DNA of 16,022 bases. It comes from Bacteroidales bacterium UBA3844 (lineage in GTDB: Bacteria > Bacteroidota > Bacteroidia > Bacteroidales > Paludibacteraceae). The stretch covers positions 50,210 through 66,231 of the forward strand of contig DGHQ01000012.1 in NCBI GenBank assembly GCA_002392915.1, read 5' to 3'. A program made the translations under genes and the position numbers. Under the pieces are notes generated by a model. It had not been told where the DNA came from. It did not search any database and was given only the letters and a program-made list of their open reading frames with translations. This document shows positions 6,046 to 12,997 of this stretch, one piece after another (the stretch's first letter is position 1; each line of letters starts with the position of its first letter).

Positions 6046-7725
6046 CTACGAGCGGACAAACAAAATTGCCTTTGCCGAGAATCTCTCGCCGCATTTGTCC
6101 ACATACAGATAGATAGCCGCTTTTGTGTTTGTCCCACTGCAAAATTCTTCTACGATAGTTTTAGGGTCATCAGTGTCGCTCACCAGCGTCACACCTTCAC
6201 CCTTGATTTTGTTTTTGATGCTTATTTCTCCTGCCACCACGTTAGGAAGAGTGTATACGAATATTGCTGGAGACGAAATGTATTCGTCAGCTGTGATGTT
6301 GTCTAAATGGGCTAAGTCGGATTCGATACATCCACTATCTGTGTTTATAACCAATGCTACTTCGTATGGGTCGTATTGTGATAAACCACCCACTTTGTCA
6401 AGCAATAGTTGTACTGCGGTGATCCCAAGTTTGCAATAGTCGTCCATCTTTGAGAATTTCATATATGGTTCAGAAACGGACGCAAACATTCCTTTTATAT
6501 ATGTCTTGAAATCGGATCCAATAGCATCGCCATCAGATAGTTCCACTGATTCTGATTTAAAAAAAGAGTCGTTTTCATTCGCTTTTCTCCTTTCACAATC
6601 CCTGTTGCTTACGACAACAGCTGCATTGCATCCTCCAAATCCAGAGCCTGTTTTTACAAATATATCACACGGCTTGTCTTTGATTGTCGTTTGGGAAACA
6701 TTGAGTTTGACAGGAGTACCTGTCTCTTCAAACCCAAGTGTCTTAGCTATCTCACCTTTTTCAGCGAGCGAAATGCTGACCGCAAGTTCCAACACTCCAG
6801 AGCATCCAAGTGTATGTCCGAAATATGCTTTTGTGCTGACGACGATGCTGTCTGTAAGACCTGCGACAGCCAATGCTTTCGATTCCATTTCGTCATTGTA
6901 GACGGTGGCTGTCCCGTGCATATTGACGAATGAGACGTCAGATGACTTGACTCCAGCTTCATTCATTGCCGTCGTTATGGCATGTGCAAGCTCTTCTCCT
7001 GTGCGTGATGGACCAGAAATATGGTTGGCGTCGTTGGATGATGCCCCACCAGCTATATAAAAGCAGTTTGGAATGTCTGTTTCGTCGGACAAGATCAAGG
7101 TGGATGCACCTTCTCCTAAAGAGATTCCGTCTCTGTTTTTGTCGTATGGCTTGCAGACGTTATGGCTGAGAGATCGGAAGCTGTCGAATCCGGACACCAC
7201 AAAGTCTGTCAACAAATCTCCGCCTACAACCACGATTGTTTTGTATTTCCCTTCGCTTATTAGTCTGTGGGCATAAACAGTCGCCAACACACCTGATATG
7301 CATGCGTTTGACACGCACATAGGTTTGTTAGGGTTTTTGAAATATGATACGACTTTATTAGCCAAACAATAGATGTAGTCGTTTTCGTTGTGGCTGAGAA
7401 AGTCTATGTTTCCTTTTGTTGTGGAGATGATGAATAGGGTAGACGGGGATGAAAGGTCTACTTCCGTGTTTTTTGAAGCGTCTAGTGTGGATGAAATCAT
7501 CATCTGCTCCATACGTGAATAGACGGCCATGTTGGAGATGTTGTATTGGGTGTAAAAAGCTTTGTCTACAGCACCTAGAGGGAAAGACTGACCGTTAGCA
7601 TAGCATTCCAAACTGTTTCTCACACCACTTTCTCCAGCTTCAATATTAGCTACTATTTCGGACAACGAATTTCCTAATGCACAAACAGCACCTTTGCCAA
7701 CTATGTAAGATTTAGCCCCTTTCAT
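6046..7725 (-). CDS. Beta-ketoacyl-ACP synthase fused to a C-terminal half-length, inactive KAS-like domain
   Basis: Condensing enzyme of the thiolase fold, likely extending an acyl chain carried on an acyl carrier protein. The ATG at 7725 gives 559 residues; a TTG three bases upstream was not used. Residues about 5-375 form a full KAS II-like domain: nucleophile Cys142 in SNACISG, His270 in MHGTAT, Lys299 and His304 in STKAYFGHTLG, and the glycine loop GSGFGG at 360-365. The remaining residues, about 405-559, look like the N-terminal half of a second KAS (the beta-ketoacyl synthase N-terminal-like domain seen in aryl polyene/flexirubin clusters), with YTLPNVVAGEISI at 491-503. Where the nucleophile would fall, the sequence is VSDTDD, with no cysteine. 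Usual KAS length is about 410, so the extension is real. No acyl carrier protein, dehydratase or ketoreductase gene lies beside it. It could serve a polyene or other specialised lipid made elsewhere; the product is unknown. Confidence 0.82.
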   Translation of the reverse strand: MKGAKSYIVGKGAVCALGNSLSEIVANIEAGESGVRNSLECYANGQSFPLGAVDKAFYTQYNISNMAVYSRMEQMMISSTLDASKNTEVDLSSPSTLFIISTTKGNIDFLSHNENDYIYCLANKVVSYFKNPNKPMCVSNACISGVLATVYAHRLISEGKYKTIVVVGGDLLTDFVVSGFDSFRSLSHNVCKPYDKNRDGISLGEGASTLILSDETDIPNCFYIAGGASSNDANHISGPSRTGEELAHAITTAMNEAGVKSSDVSFVNMHGTATVYNDEMESKALAVAGLTDSIVVSTKAYFGHTLGCSGVLELAVSISLAEKGEIAKTLGFEETGTPVKLNVSQTTIKDKPCDIFVKTGSGFGGCNAAVVVSNRDCERRKANENDSFFKSESVELSDGDAIGSDFKTYIKGMFASVSEPYMKFSKMDDYCKLGITAVQLLLDKVGGLSQYDPYEVALVINTDSGCIESDLAHLDNITADEYISSPAIFVYTLPNVVAGEISIKNKIKGEGVTLVSDTDDPKTIVEEFCSGTNTKAAIYLYVDKCGERFSAKAILFVRS

Positions 7726-7735
7726 CAAACACTAT

Positions 7736-7779
7736 AAAAAAACAAATCCCCTGTTATTCAGTTGCTGAAATTACAGAGG
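7736..7779 (-). terminator. Terminator of the tRNA operon, just upstream of the KAS gene
   Basis: On the minus strand an imperfect stem formed by 7779-7765 and 7761-7748 (outer arm CCTCTGT against ACAGGGG, inner arm TTCAG against CTGAA, loop CAA) is followed by ATTTG and seven T residues. It comes 23 nt after tRNA-Thr. The T-tract ends about 10 nt before the KAS ATG at 7725. Confidence 0.65.
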
Positions 7780-7802
7780 AGACAAATAAAATAAAAAGGA
7801 TG

Positions 7803-7875
7803 AGCCGATGACGAGACTCGAACTCGTGACCTACGCATTACGAATGCGACGCTCTACCAACTGAGCCACATCGGC
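7803..7875 (-). tRNA. tRNA-Thr(CGT)
   Basis: A 73-nt cloverleaf on the minus strand. Acceptor arm GCCGATG/CATCGGC, D-stem GCTC/GAGC, anticodon loop TTCGTAA giving CGT (reads ACG, threonine), T-stem ACGAG/CTCGT with loop TTCGAGT, discriminator T. CCA is not encoded. The outermost anticodon-stem pair is a T-T mismatch. It follows tRNA-Asp by 9 nt in the same transcript. Confidence 0.95.
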
Positions 7876-7884
7876 ATCATTTTG

Positions 7885-7958
7885 CGGTATGGACGGGACT
7901 CGAACCCGCGACCCCATGCGTGACAGGCATGTATTCTAACCAGCTGAACTACCACACC
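7885..7958 (-). tRNA. tRNA-Asp(GTC)
   Basis: A 74-nt cloverleaf on the minus strand. Acceptor GGTGTGG/CCATACC with one G-U pair, anticodon loop CTGTCAC giving GTC (aspartate), T-arm GCGGG TTCGAGT CCCGT, discriminator G. CCA is not encoded. It is the first gene of a two-tRNA operon with a canonical promoter 31 bp upstream. Confidence 0.96.
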
Positions 7959-7988
7959 AAGTTTGCCATTCATTTCTGAATTGTGGTG

Positions 7989-8019
7989 CAAAAATATAGA
8001 AAAAAGTTGATACTGCAAA
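7989..8019 (-). promoter_or_regulatory. Promoter of the tRNA-Asp/tRNA-Thr operon
   Basis: On the minus strand, TTTG (8019-8016), an exact 19-bp spacer and TATTTTTG (7996-7989) match the Bacteroides consensus. The start site would be near 7983, about 25 nt before the mature tRNA-Asp 5' end, leaving room for a short processed leader. Confidence 0.78.
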
Positions 8020-8095
8020 TGATTTTCGAAATATATTGACTTTTATTTTAGGTTGAAGCCTCTATATTTTTAGAATCTGTATGAATATTATAGAA

Positions 8096-8126
8096 AAAGA
8101 GAAGTGTGGATGTTTCACTTCTCTTT
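8096..8126 (-). terminator. Terminator of the polysaccharide export operon
   Basis: A perfect 11-bp stem AAAGAGAAGTG / CACTTCTCTTT (8096-8106 with 8116-8126) and a 9-nt loop, 6 bp past the stop of the Wzz-family gene. On the minus strand it runs into TTTTTC. It ends the leftward export operon before the tRNA promoter. Confidence 0.82.
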
Positions 8127-8132
8127 GATGTT

Positions 8133-9269
8133 TTATTCGATAGAAATTTCGTCCTCTTCTTTACTGATTAATTCTTGGAAGAAATGAATGCCGCATAGCA
8201 CGAATATAGCAAGGACTCCCATCACAAAACCATATTTGATTCCAGTTTTGACTTTACCTTTCTTGTCGTTTGCAAGAGGATAGTGAGGCACGTCAATTTC
8301 TTGAATCAAAGGCTCGCTCTTAGCCATATCTAGCTTCATTACTTCTATATTCTTGACTATTTCTGTATATGCAGCAGTGTTAATTTGGATATCGGTCTGA
8401 TATTTCAATTGTTCGACACCAAGGACACTTTTGGATGGATTCATGTTCAAATCACGATAGTGAGCGGCTGCGTACAGAGATTTATTTAGCTCTTTTCGTA
8501 TGGAATCAGCTCTAGATTGGAATTCATTGAGATTCCTTTGTGCGTTTTCTCGTTTGCTTTTAAGATAAAAATCAAACACGGTGCTTATCATTGCAGCACT
8601 GAACTCTTTTGCAAATTTTTCGTCTTTTGAACTGATTGAAAAGTTTGCATATGATAGTTTTTTGTCTATCTTCTCAATTGCAATGTCGTTTTGCATCATT
8701 CGAGAAGCAATGAGCATTATTAAGCTGTCTTGTTCACGAGTAAATGTTTCCCTGTTTTGACCGAATGGAAAATAAACATCGCAAAGTGTGGCAATATATG
8801 GCTTAGAAGGATTACTGTTTGCTTTAAGCTCATCGCAGTGGAGCCTTGAACTGTCTGCTAAAATCTTGTATTCAAGCAAATTCATAGTATCTCCTTCTAT
8901 AATTATAGGTTTTAGTAATGCCATTTCTACCATTGATCTGGAACGGAATAATTCTACAAGGTTGTCTCCAGAAAAGGTGCCTGAAGAGGATCCGAATCCA
9001 GCCAACATACTAAGGGCACTAAATCCGCTTCCTCCTCCACTTTTAGATTCAATTGAAAATTTATATGTGGCAGTGTATGTCGGCTTGTAAATATATGCGT
9101 GGATAACCCCAATGATTACACCGATTACGCCTGCTGCTACAACAAACCATTTCTTGTCCCATAGATATGAGCAGTAGTCTATAACTATTTTTTTTATATC
9201 AGCGAATGAAATCTTTTTTCCCTGAGTTTCCTCTGGTTGCAAAAAATCTTCTAAATCCTTGATGTCCAT
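8133..9269 (-). CDS. Wzz-family polysaccharide chain-length/copolymerase protein
   Basis: Inner-membrane polysaccharide copolymerase that sets chain length or couples polymerisation to export of a surface polysaccharide. 378 residues. The N-terminal cytoplasmic tail (1-40) leads into a membrane helix at about 42-61, then the YKPTYTATYKFSI strand typical of the Wzz domain. A large periplasmic region with long charged helices (about 215-275 and 300-318) follows, then the proline-containing segment EIDVPHYPLA at 324-333 and a second membrane helix at about 344-366. The C-terminal tail is only about 12 residues, so there is no fused tyrosine kinase. The ATG at 9269 begins MDIKDLEDFLQPEE. It lies 56 bp after the SLBB export gene in the same direction, and a terminator follows. 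The pair forms the periplasm-spanning part of an export system; the enzymes that build the polysaccharide are not in the window. Confidence 0.88.
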   Translation of the reverse strand: MDIKDLEDFLQPEETQGKKISFADIKKIVIDYCSYLWDKKWFVVAAGVIGVIIGVIHAYIYKPTYTATYKFSIESKSGGGSGFSALSMLAGFGSSSGTFSGDNLVELFRSRSMVEMALLKPIIIEGDTMNLLEYKILADSSRLHCDELKANSNPSKPYIATLCDVYFPFGQNRETFTREQDSLIMLIASRMMQNDIAIEKIDKKLSYANFSISSKDEKFAKEFSAAMISTVFDFYLKSKRENAQRNLNEFQSRADSIRKELNKSLYAAAHYRDLNMNPSKSVLGVEQLKYQTDIQINTAAYTEIVKNIEVMKLDMAKSEPLIQEIDVPHYPLANDKKGKVKTGIKYGFVMGVLAIFVLCGIHFFQELISKEEDEISIE

Positions 9270-9325
9270 TATTCTTTAATGTTTGAACTTTATTGGTTTG
9301 AGATTGAGCCTGAACCTGCGTTCTA

Positions 9326-11782
9326 TTATTCTTTATCTTTTAAGTTGGATATTACCACGAATGACGATACTCCAACAGAAGCACAAGAAACTACAGTGGA
9401 TAGCACAGCAGTAAAGAAGTTTGCCCTTGCTCTTCTATCTTCATTTGTTTCTTCTTTCTCCGGAACATATAGATGAGCACCTGGCTTTATCTTTGGATAG
9501 TTCTTAAAAAATGCGAAATGCCCTGTCGCTTGCATGTCCCCATTTGCGTATGATACATATACGTGACGTTTGTCTGCATGTTGGGCAAAACCACCTGATC
9601 GACGGATGGCTTTTCTCGCAGAGCGTCCTTGGTATACCATCATGCCTGGCACCTGAACCTTTCCGTTGACAGTGATCGTTTGAAGCTGCTTGGGCACATA
9701 TATCATATCTCCATCTTCGACATATATGTCTTCTTCACATCCGGGATGCTTTAGAATTTTTTCCATGTCAATGCCGACAAGATCAGTCCTGTTTTGTAAT
9801 TGTTTCAACAGTTCGGGGTCTCCTTCTGTCTCTGCTAATTTTTGAATCAATTTTGTGTCTCTCATTCTTTCTGCCGCTGAACGAGATCCTTTTCTGATTA
9901 GAAATGCTCCCTGTACGTATGCATAGTAGGTTACTCCTCCTGCGCGTGCCATAATGTCGGAGATTTTTTCTTTCTTGTTTATTATAACATAGTCACCAGG
10001 AGAACGTACTTCTCCAAATAATGACATTGATCTGTTAGATTCGATGCCTTCTTTTATTCTGACTGAAACCATATCGTTAGGCTCTAACTTGATATCAGCG
10101 TCGTCTCCTGCTTTCAATTCTCTGTCGATTGAAAGGATCTTGATTTCATTCTTTTCTATGTTTTCTTTCAATTTGCTGTCATCCTTAATTCTTCTAGACA
10201 ATTCAATTTTGTCTATGGCTGCAAATTCCTTGAATCCTTTTGCCAAGAAAATCAAGTCTTTGATCGTCATGTTCTCATAGTATGGATATGTTCCTGGCGA
10301 TAATACTTGCCCGTGAATGGAGACTGTCTTTTTCTCTTCCAAATCTTTCAAGTTTCCAATAGTCACCTCATCTTCTTTTTTTAGCAAGATGTTAAATTTG
10401 CCGTCGATAAGGTCTTTCACATTGAAACTTATCAATTCAGGCGTCAGATCGTCACGCAAACGAGTGATTGTCGCTCTCTCCATATATGCGTCTTCTACTA
10501 GTCCGTCAGCCTTTTTTACCAAATCCATAAGAGTCATGCCGGAATCCAAAGCGTATGGACCAGGACGGAATACTCCTCCGTATATTTTCACTCTGTTGGA
10601 ATATCTGTCTAGTACTTCAGATACGACAAATTGGTCTCCTGTCTGCAATTGGAACATACTGAACAAATCGCTTGAAACATCTGCTACACTTTTCTCTTTT
10701 TCTGTAGTGCGCTGCACTGTTATGCGATTTTTATATGCGTTCTCTGTAAAACCACCTGCGAATGAAATCAAATCTTTTAAAGATTCTCCTTGCTTCATTT
10801 CGAATACTCCTGGTCTTTTCATCGCTCCATCAATGCTGACGCGAATGTCATATGCCGGAACGTAAATCACATCCTGATCTTGCAATGAAATATTGTTGGT
10901 CAAATTTCCGCTTGTGAGAAATGTGTATAGGTCGACTGATGCGATTTCTTTGCCACCTCTTATTACTTTGATGTTTCGCAATGAACCTGAAGAAGTCGGT
11001 CCTGAACACGCATATAATGCGTTGTAGACTGTTGACAATGATGAAAGTGTGTACGTGCCTGGTTTGTTGACATTTCCTGTTATATAGACATTTATGCTCT
11101 TAACATTGCCGATTGTGACTGACACTTGTGTGTTGCCAGAAGAAATCGAACTATAAATTGTCGACAATTGTTTTCTGATTTTTGTTTGAACGGCTTCTAT
11201 TGTCAATCCGTTTACCATTACTGGTCCTACGTTGGGTATTCTTACATTACCTTCTGAAGACACTGTAAGTTGCATGGTGTTTTCCGCATATCCATATACG
11301 TCGACTATTAAAACATCTCCTGGCCCTACAATGTAATTCTTTGGTGTAGGCATATTTTGGCTTGGAGCAAATGTCATTTTTGAGTTGGAAAACAAATCTG
11401 AACCAAATATTCTGTTGCTGATATATCTCGTTTGCTCGGGTTTACCTTTCATCTCTTCTACAATGCTTTCTGCCATTTGCGTGCTGGCGACAGCAATGTC
11501 TCCTTTAGTCTCTTTCTCCGCTTTGCTATTGTCTGCCAAAATTCTGGCTTTTAATTTTTCCGCCTCTGTCTCTTTCATGCCTTTTGACACTGCAAAACTG
11601 ACGAATTCATCAATTGTCCTTCCCGTCTCATTATACGCCCTTTTTATTTCTTTGATTTGTGACGATGACAATGATTCGGCTGACACGTTTTCTAAACTGT
11701 TAATGTTGATCGCTGACAATGTTGACGAGACCAACATCATTGCTCCTATTATTATTGTCTTGAATGATTTCAATATTTTCAT
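9326..11782 (-). CDS. Outer-membrane polysaccharide export protein with six SLBB repeats
   Basis: Wza-like export protein of the Poly_export/SLBB class, expected to form the periplasmic and outer-membrane conduit for a polysaccharide. 818 residues, about twice E. coli Wza. Signal peptide at 1-24 (MKILKSFKTIIIGAMM, LSA end) without a lipobox cysteine. A charged helical region (30-115) is followed by the Poly_export domain beginning NYIVGPGDVLIVDVYGY at 149-165. Six SLBB repeats share the pattern G-x-V-xx-PG-x-Y: about 230-262, 314-345, 397-428, 486-517, 586-617 and 702-733. After a final VPEKEE comes a hydrophobic helix at about 788-812 and a short charged tail. The ATG at 11782 follows a canonical promoter. 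It is first in a two-gene operon with the Wzz-family gene. Lack of a lipobox and presence of a C-terminal helix differ from classic Wza. The family call is firm; the exported polymer is unknown. Confidence 0.9.
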   Translation of the reverse strand: MKILKSFKTIIIGAMMLVSSTLSAININSLENVSAESLSSSQIKEIKRAYNETGRTIDEFVSFAVSKGMKETEAEKLKARILADNSKAEKETKGDIAVASTQMAESIVEEMKGKPEQTRYISNRIFGSDLFSNSKMTFAPSQNMPTPKNYIVGPGDVLIVDVYGYAENTMQLTVSSEGNVRIPNVGPVMVNGLTIEAVQTKIRKQLSTIYSSISSGNTQVSVTIGNVKSINVYITGNVNKPGTYTLSSLSTVYNALYACSGPTSSGSLRNIKVIRGGKEIASVDLYTFLTSGNLTNNISLQDQDVIYVPAYDIRVSIDGAMKRPGVFEMKQGESLKDLISFAGGFTENAYKNRITVQRTTEKEKSVADVSSDLFSMFQLQTGDQFVVSEVLDRYSNRVKIYGGVFRPGPYALDSGMTLMDLVKKADGLVEDAYMERATITRLRDDLTPELISFNVKDLIDGKFNILLKKEDEVTIGNLKDLEEKKTVSIHGQVLSPGTYPYYENMTIKDLIFLAKGFKEFAAIDKIELSRRIKDDSKLKENIEKNEIKILSIDRELKAGDDADIKLEPNDMVSVRIKEGIESNRSMSLFGEVRSPGDYVIINKKEKISDIMARAGGVTYYAYVQGAFLIRKGSRSAAERMRDTKLIQKLAETEGDPELLKQLQNRTDLVGIDMEKILKHPGCEEDIYVEDGDMIYVPKQLQTITVNGKVQVPGMMVYQGRSARKAIRRSGGFAQHADKRHVYVSYANGDMQATGHFAFFKNYPKIKPGAHLYVPEKEETNEDRRARANFFTAVLSTVVSCASVGVSSFVVISNLKDKE

Positions 11783-11803
11783 ATTACAGTATTTCTCTTA
11801 CTG

Positions 11804-11834
11804 CAAAATTATGTTTTTTTCTTCAAATTGCAAA
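11804..11834 (-). promoter_or_regulatory. Promoter of the polysaccharide export operon
   Basis: On the minus strand, TTTG (11834-11831), an exact 19-bp spacer and TAATTTTG (11811-11804) match the Bacteroides consensus. The start site would be near 11798, about 15 nt before the ATG at 11782, a very short leader. Confidence 0.75.
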
Positions 11835-11872
11835 AGATTGATTTTCCCATTGTGTATATAATGTCGAAAAAA

Positions 11873-11890
11873 GTGCAATGCACATTGTAC
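11873..11890. promoter_or_regulatory. 18-bp near-palindrome, candidate operator
   Basis: GTGCAATG (11873-11880), centre CA, and CATTGTAC (11883-11890) form 8-bp arms with one mismatch. An inner perfect palindrome GTGCA-A-TGCAC spans 11873-11883. It lies in the 203-bp gap between the divergent export operon and the DUF445 gene, about 39 bp upstream of the export -33 box. No T-tract follows on either strand, so it is not a terminator. A protein-binding role is inference. Confidence 0.35.
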
Positions 11891-11985
11891 ATTATTATTT
11901 TATGGTTCTGATTTGCTCAAATGTCAACCTCTTTTTACATAAAACTGAACATTAAATTGTACTTTCGCAGGAAAAATGATTGAGT

Positions 11986-12915
11986 ATGGAATTTATTGAT
12001 ATAGTTAGATTTGTTGCTCCTGTTGCTTTGGGCGGAATAATTGGTGCTTTCACCAACTACATCGCTATCAAAATGATGTTCCGTCCATACTCGGAAAAAC
12101 GTCTTTGGGGATTTGTCGTTCCGTTCACCCCTGGAATTATTCCTAAGCGTCAGAATGATCTTGCCAAGGCAATCGGTAGGGTCGTGAGCGATAATCTTGT
12201 GGATGCGGATGGCATTTCAAAGATGCTGCTGTCTGATGAGACAATCGGAAAATTAGAGTCTAAGATCGACGAAATGATTCACTCGCTCCAAACAAATGAA
12301 AATTCTCTCCGTGTTTTTTTCAGCAATTATGCAGGTGAGGAGCGTGTGGAAAATCTTATCAAAAGAGTTAATGACAATCTTGTGTTGAAAATAGACGGTA
12401 TTGTGTCTGACGAAAAAATCGGTCAGACTATCGCGGCTTCTGCCATGTCTGCTCTTGATGAAAGAATAGGTGATGGATTCATGGGCATGATCACGAAGAA
12501 TGCGTTGGCCGACACAATTAAAGATAAAATCACTCCGAAACTTGCAAATCTGATCAACGATGTGATGCGTGGAGACGGAAGGAAAATTATTCTTTCTATT
12601 GTCGACGACGAGATTAATCGTTTTGCCAATGGGTCAGTCTCTTCTTGGACGGCGAGTGTGTCTGATGATAAAATCATCTCTTTGAAACATGATGTTGTAA
12701 ATCTGTATTCGGAAAAGGTGAAGACGGAATTGCCACGTCTGCTGCGGACTATTGACATCAGCAAAATAGTGGAGGATAAAATCCAAAGTATGGATATGCC
12801 GACGGTGGAACGATTGGTGCTTGATGTGGCAAACAATGAACTGTATATGCTTGTGTGGCTTGGTGGTCTGCTTGGCGCTGTTATCGGTGTTGCTAATATA
12901 TTCTTTATGGTTTGA
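11986..12915 (+). CDS. DUF445 family membrane protein (YheB-like)
   Basis: Inner-membrane protein of the DUF445 family, whose biochemical role is not established. From the ATG at 11986 it has 309 residues; an in-frame TTG two codons upstream is less likely to be used. A hydrophobic segment near 7-27 leads into the family signature: GAFTNYIAIKMMFRPY at 20-35 and FTPGIIPKRQNDLAKAIG at 47-64. The middle is a long, charged, mostly helical region (about 65-285) with repeats of the type SDEKIGQ/SDDKI. A second hydrophobic segment at 288-309 ends the protein, giving a hairpin with both ends at the membrane. It diverges from the polysaccharide export operon and converges on malQ. A degenerate -7 box TACTTTCG lies at 11960-11967, with no matching -33 box. 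The family assignment is firm; function is unknown. Confidence 0.88.
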   Translation: MEFIDIVRFVAPVALGGIIGAFTNYIAIKMMFRPYSEKRLWGFVVPFTPGIIPKRQNDLAKAIGRVVSDNLVDADGISKMLLSDETIGKLESKIDEMIHSLQTNENSLRVFFSNYAGEERVENLIKRVNDNLVLKIDGIVSDEKIGQTIAASAMSALDERIGDGFMGMITKNALADTIKDKITPKLANLINDVMRGDGRKIILSIVDDEINRFANGSVSSWTASVSDDKIISLKHDVVNLYSEKVKTELPRLLRTIDISKIVEDKIQSMDMPTVERLVLDVANNELYMLVWLGGLLGAVIGVANIFFMV

Positions 12916-12943
12916 CGGGCGGTTGAAGATGTCGGGAAATATA

Positions 12944-12981
12944 GAAGGAGACGTGATTACTCGCGTCTCCTTCCATTTTTT
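12944..12981 (+). terminator. Terminator of the DUF445 gene
   Basis: A 13-bp stem, GAAGGAGACGTGA (12944-12956) and TCGCGTCTCCTTC (12961-12973) with one G-T pair, loop TTAC, then CATTTTTT. It lies between the convergent DUF445 and malQ genes. On the minus strand the following sequence is only weakly T-rich, so it may also serve malQ, but less well. Confidence 0.87.
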
Positions 12982-12997
12982 CATTTATGATTTTCTC

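Noticed and set aside
7726..7728. TTG start one codon upstream of the KAS ATG
   Set aside because: An ATG follows directly at 7725; no evidence favours TTG.
7803..7958. tRNA genes as an integration site for a mobile element
   Set aside because: No integrase, direct repeat of a tRNA 3' end or change in gene content is visible on either side.
10317..10865. 182-codon plus-strand frame opposite the SLBB gene
   Set aside because: Antisense shadow of a clear coding gene, with no domain and no promoter.
11980..11985. TTG start two codons upstream of the DUF445 ATG
   Set aside because: The ATG at 11986 gives the normal family N-terminus; the extra residues add nothing.
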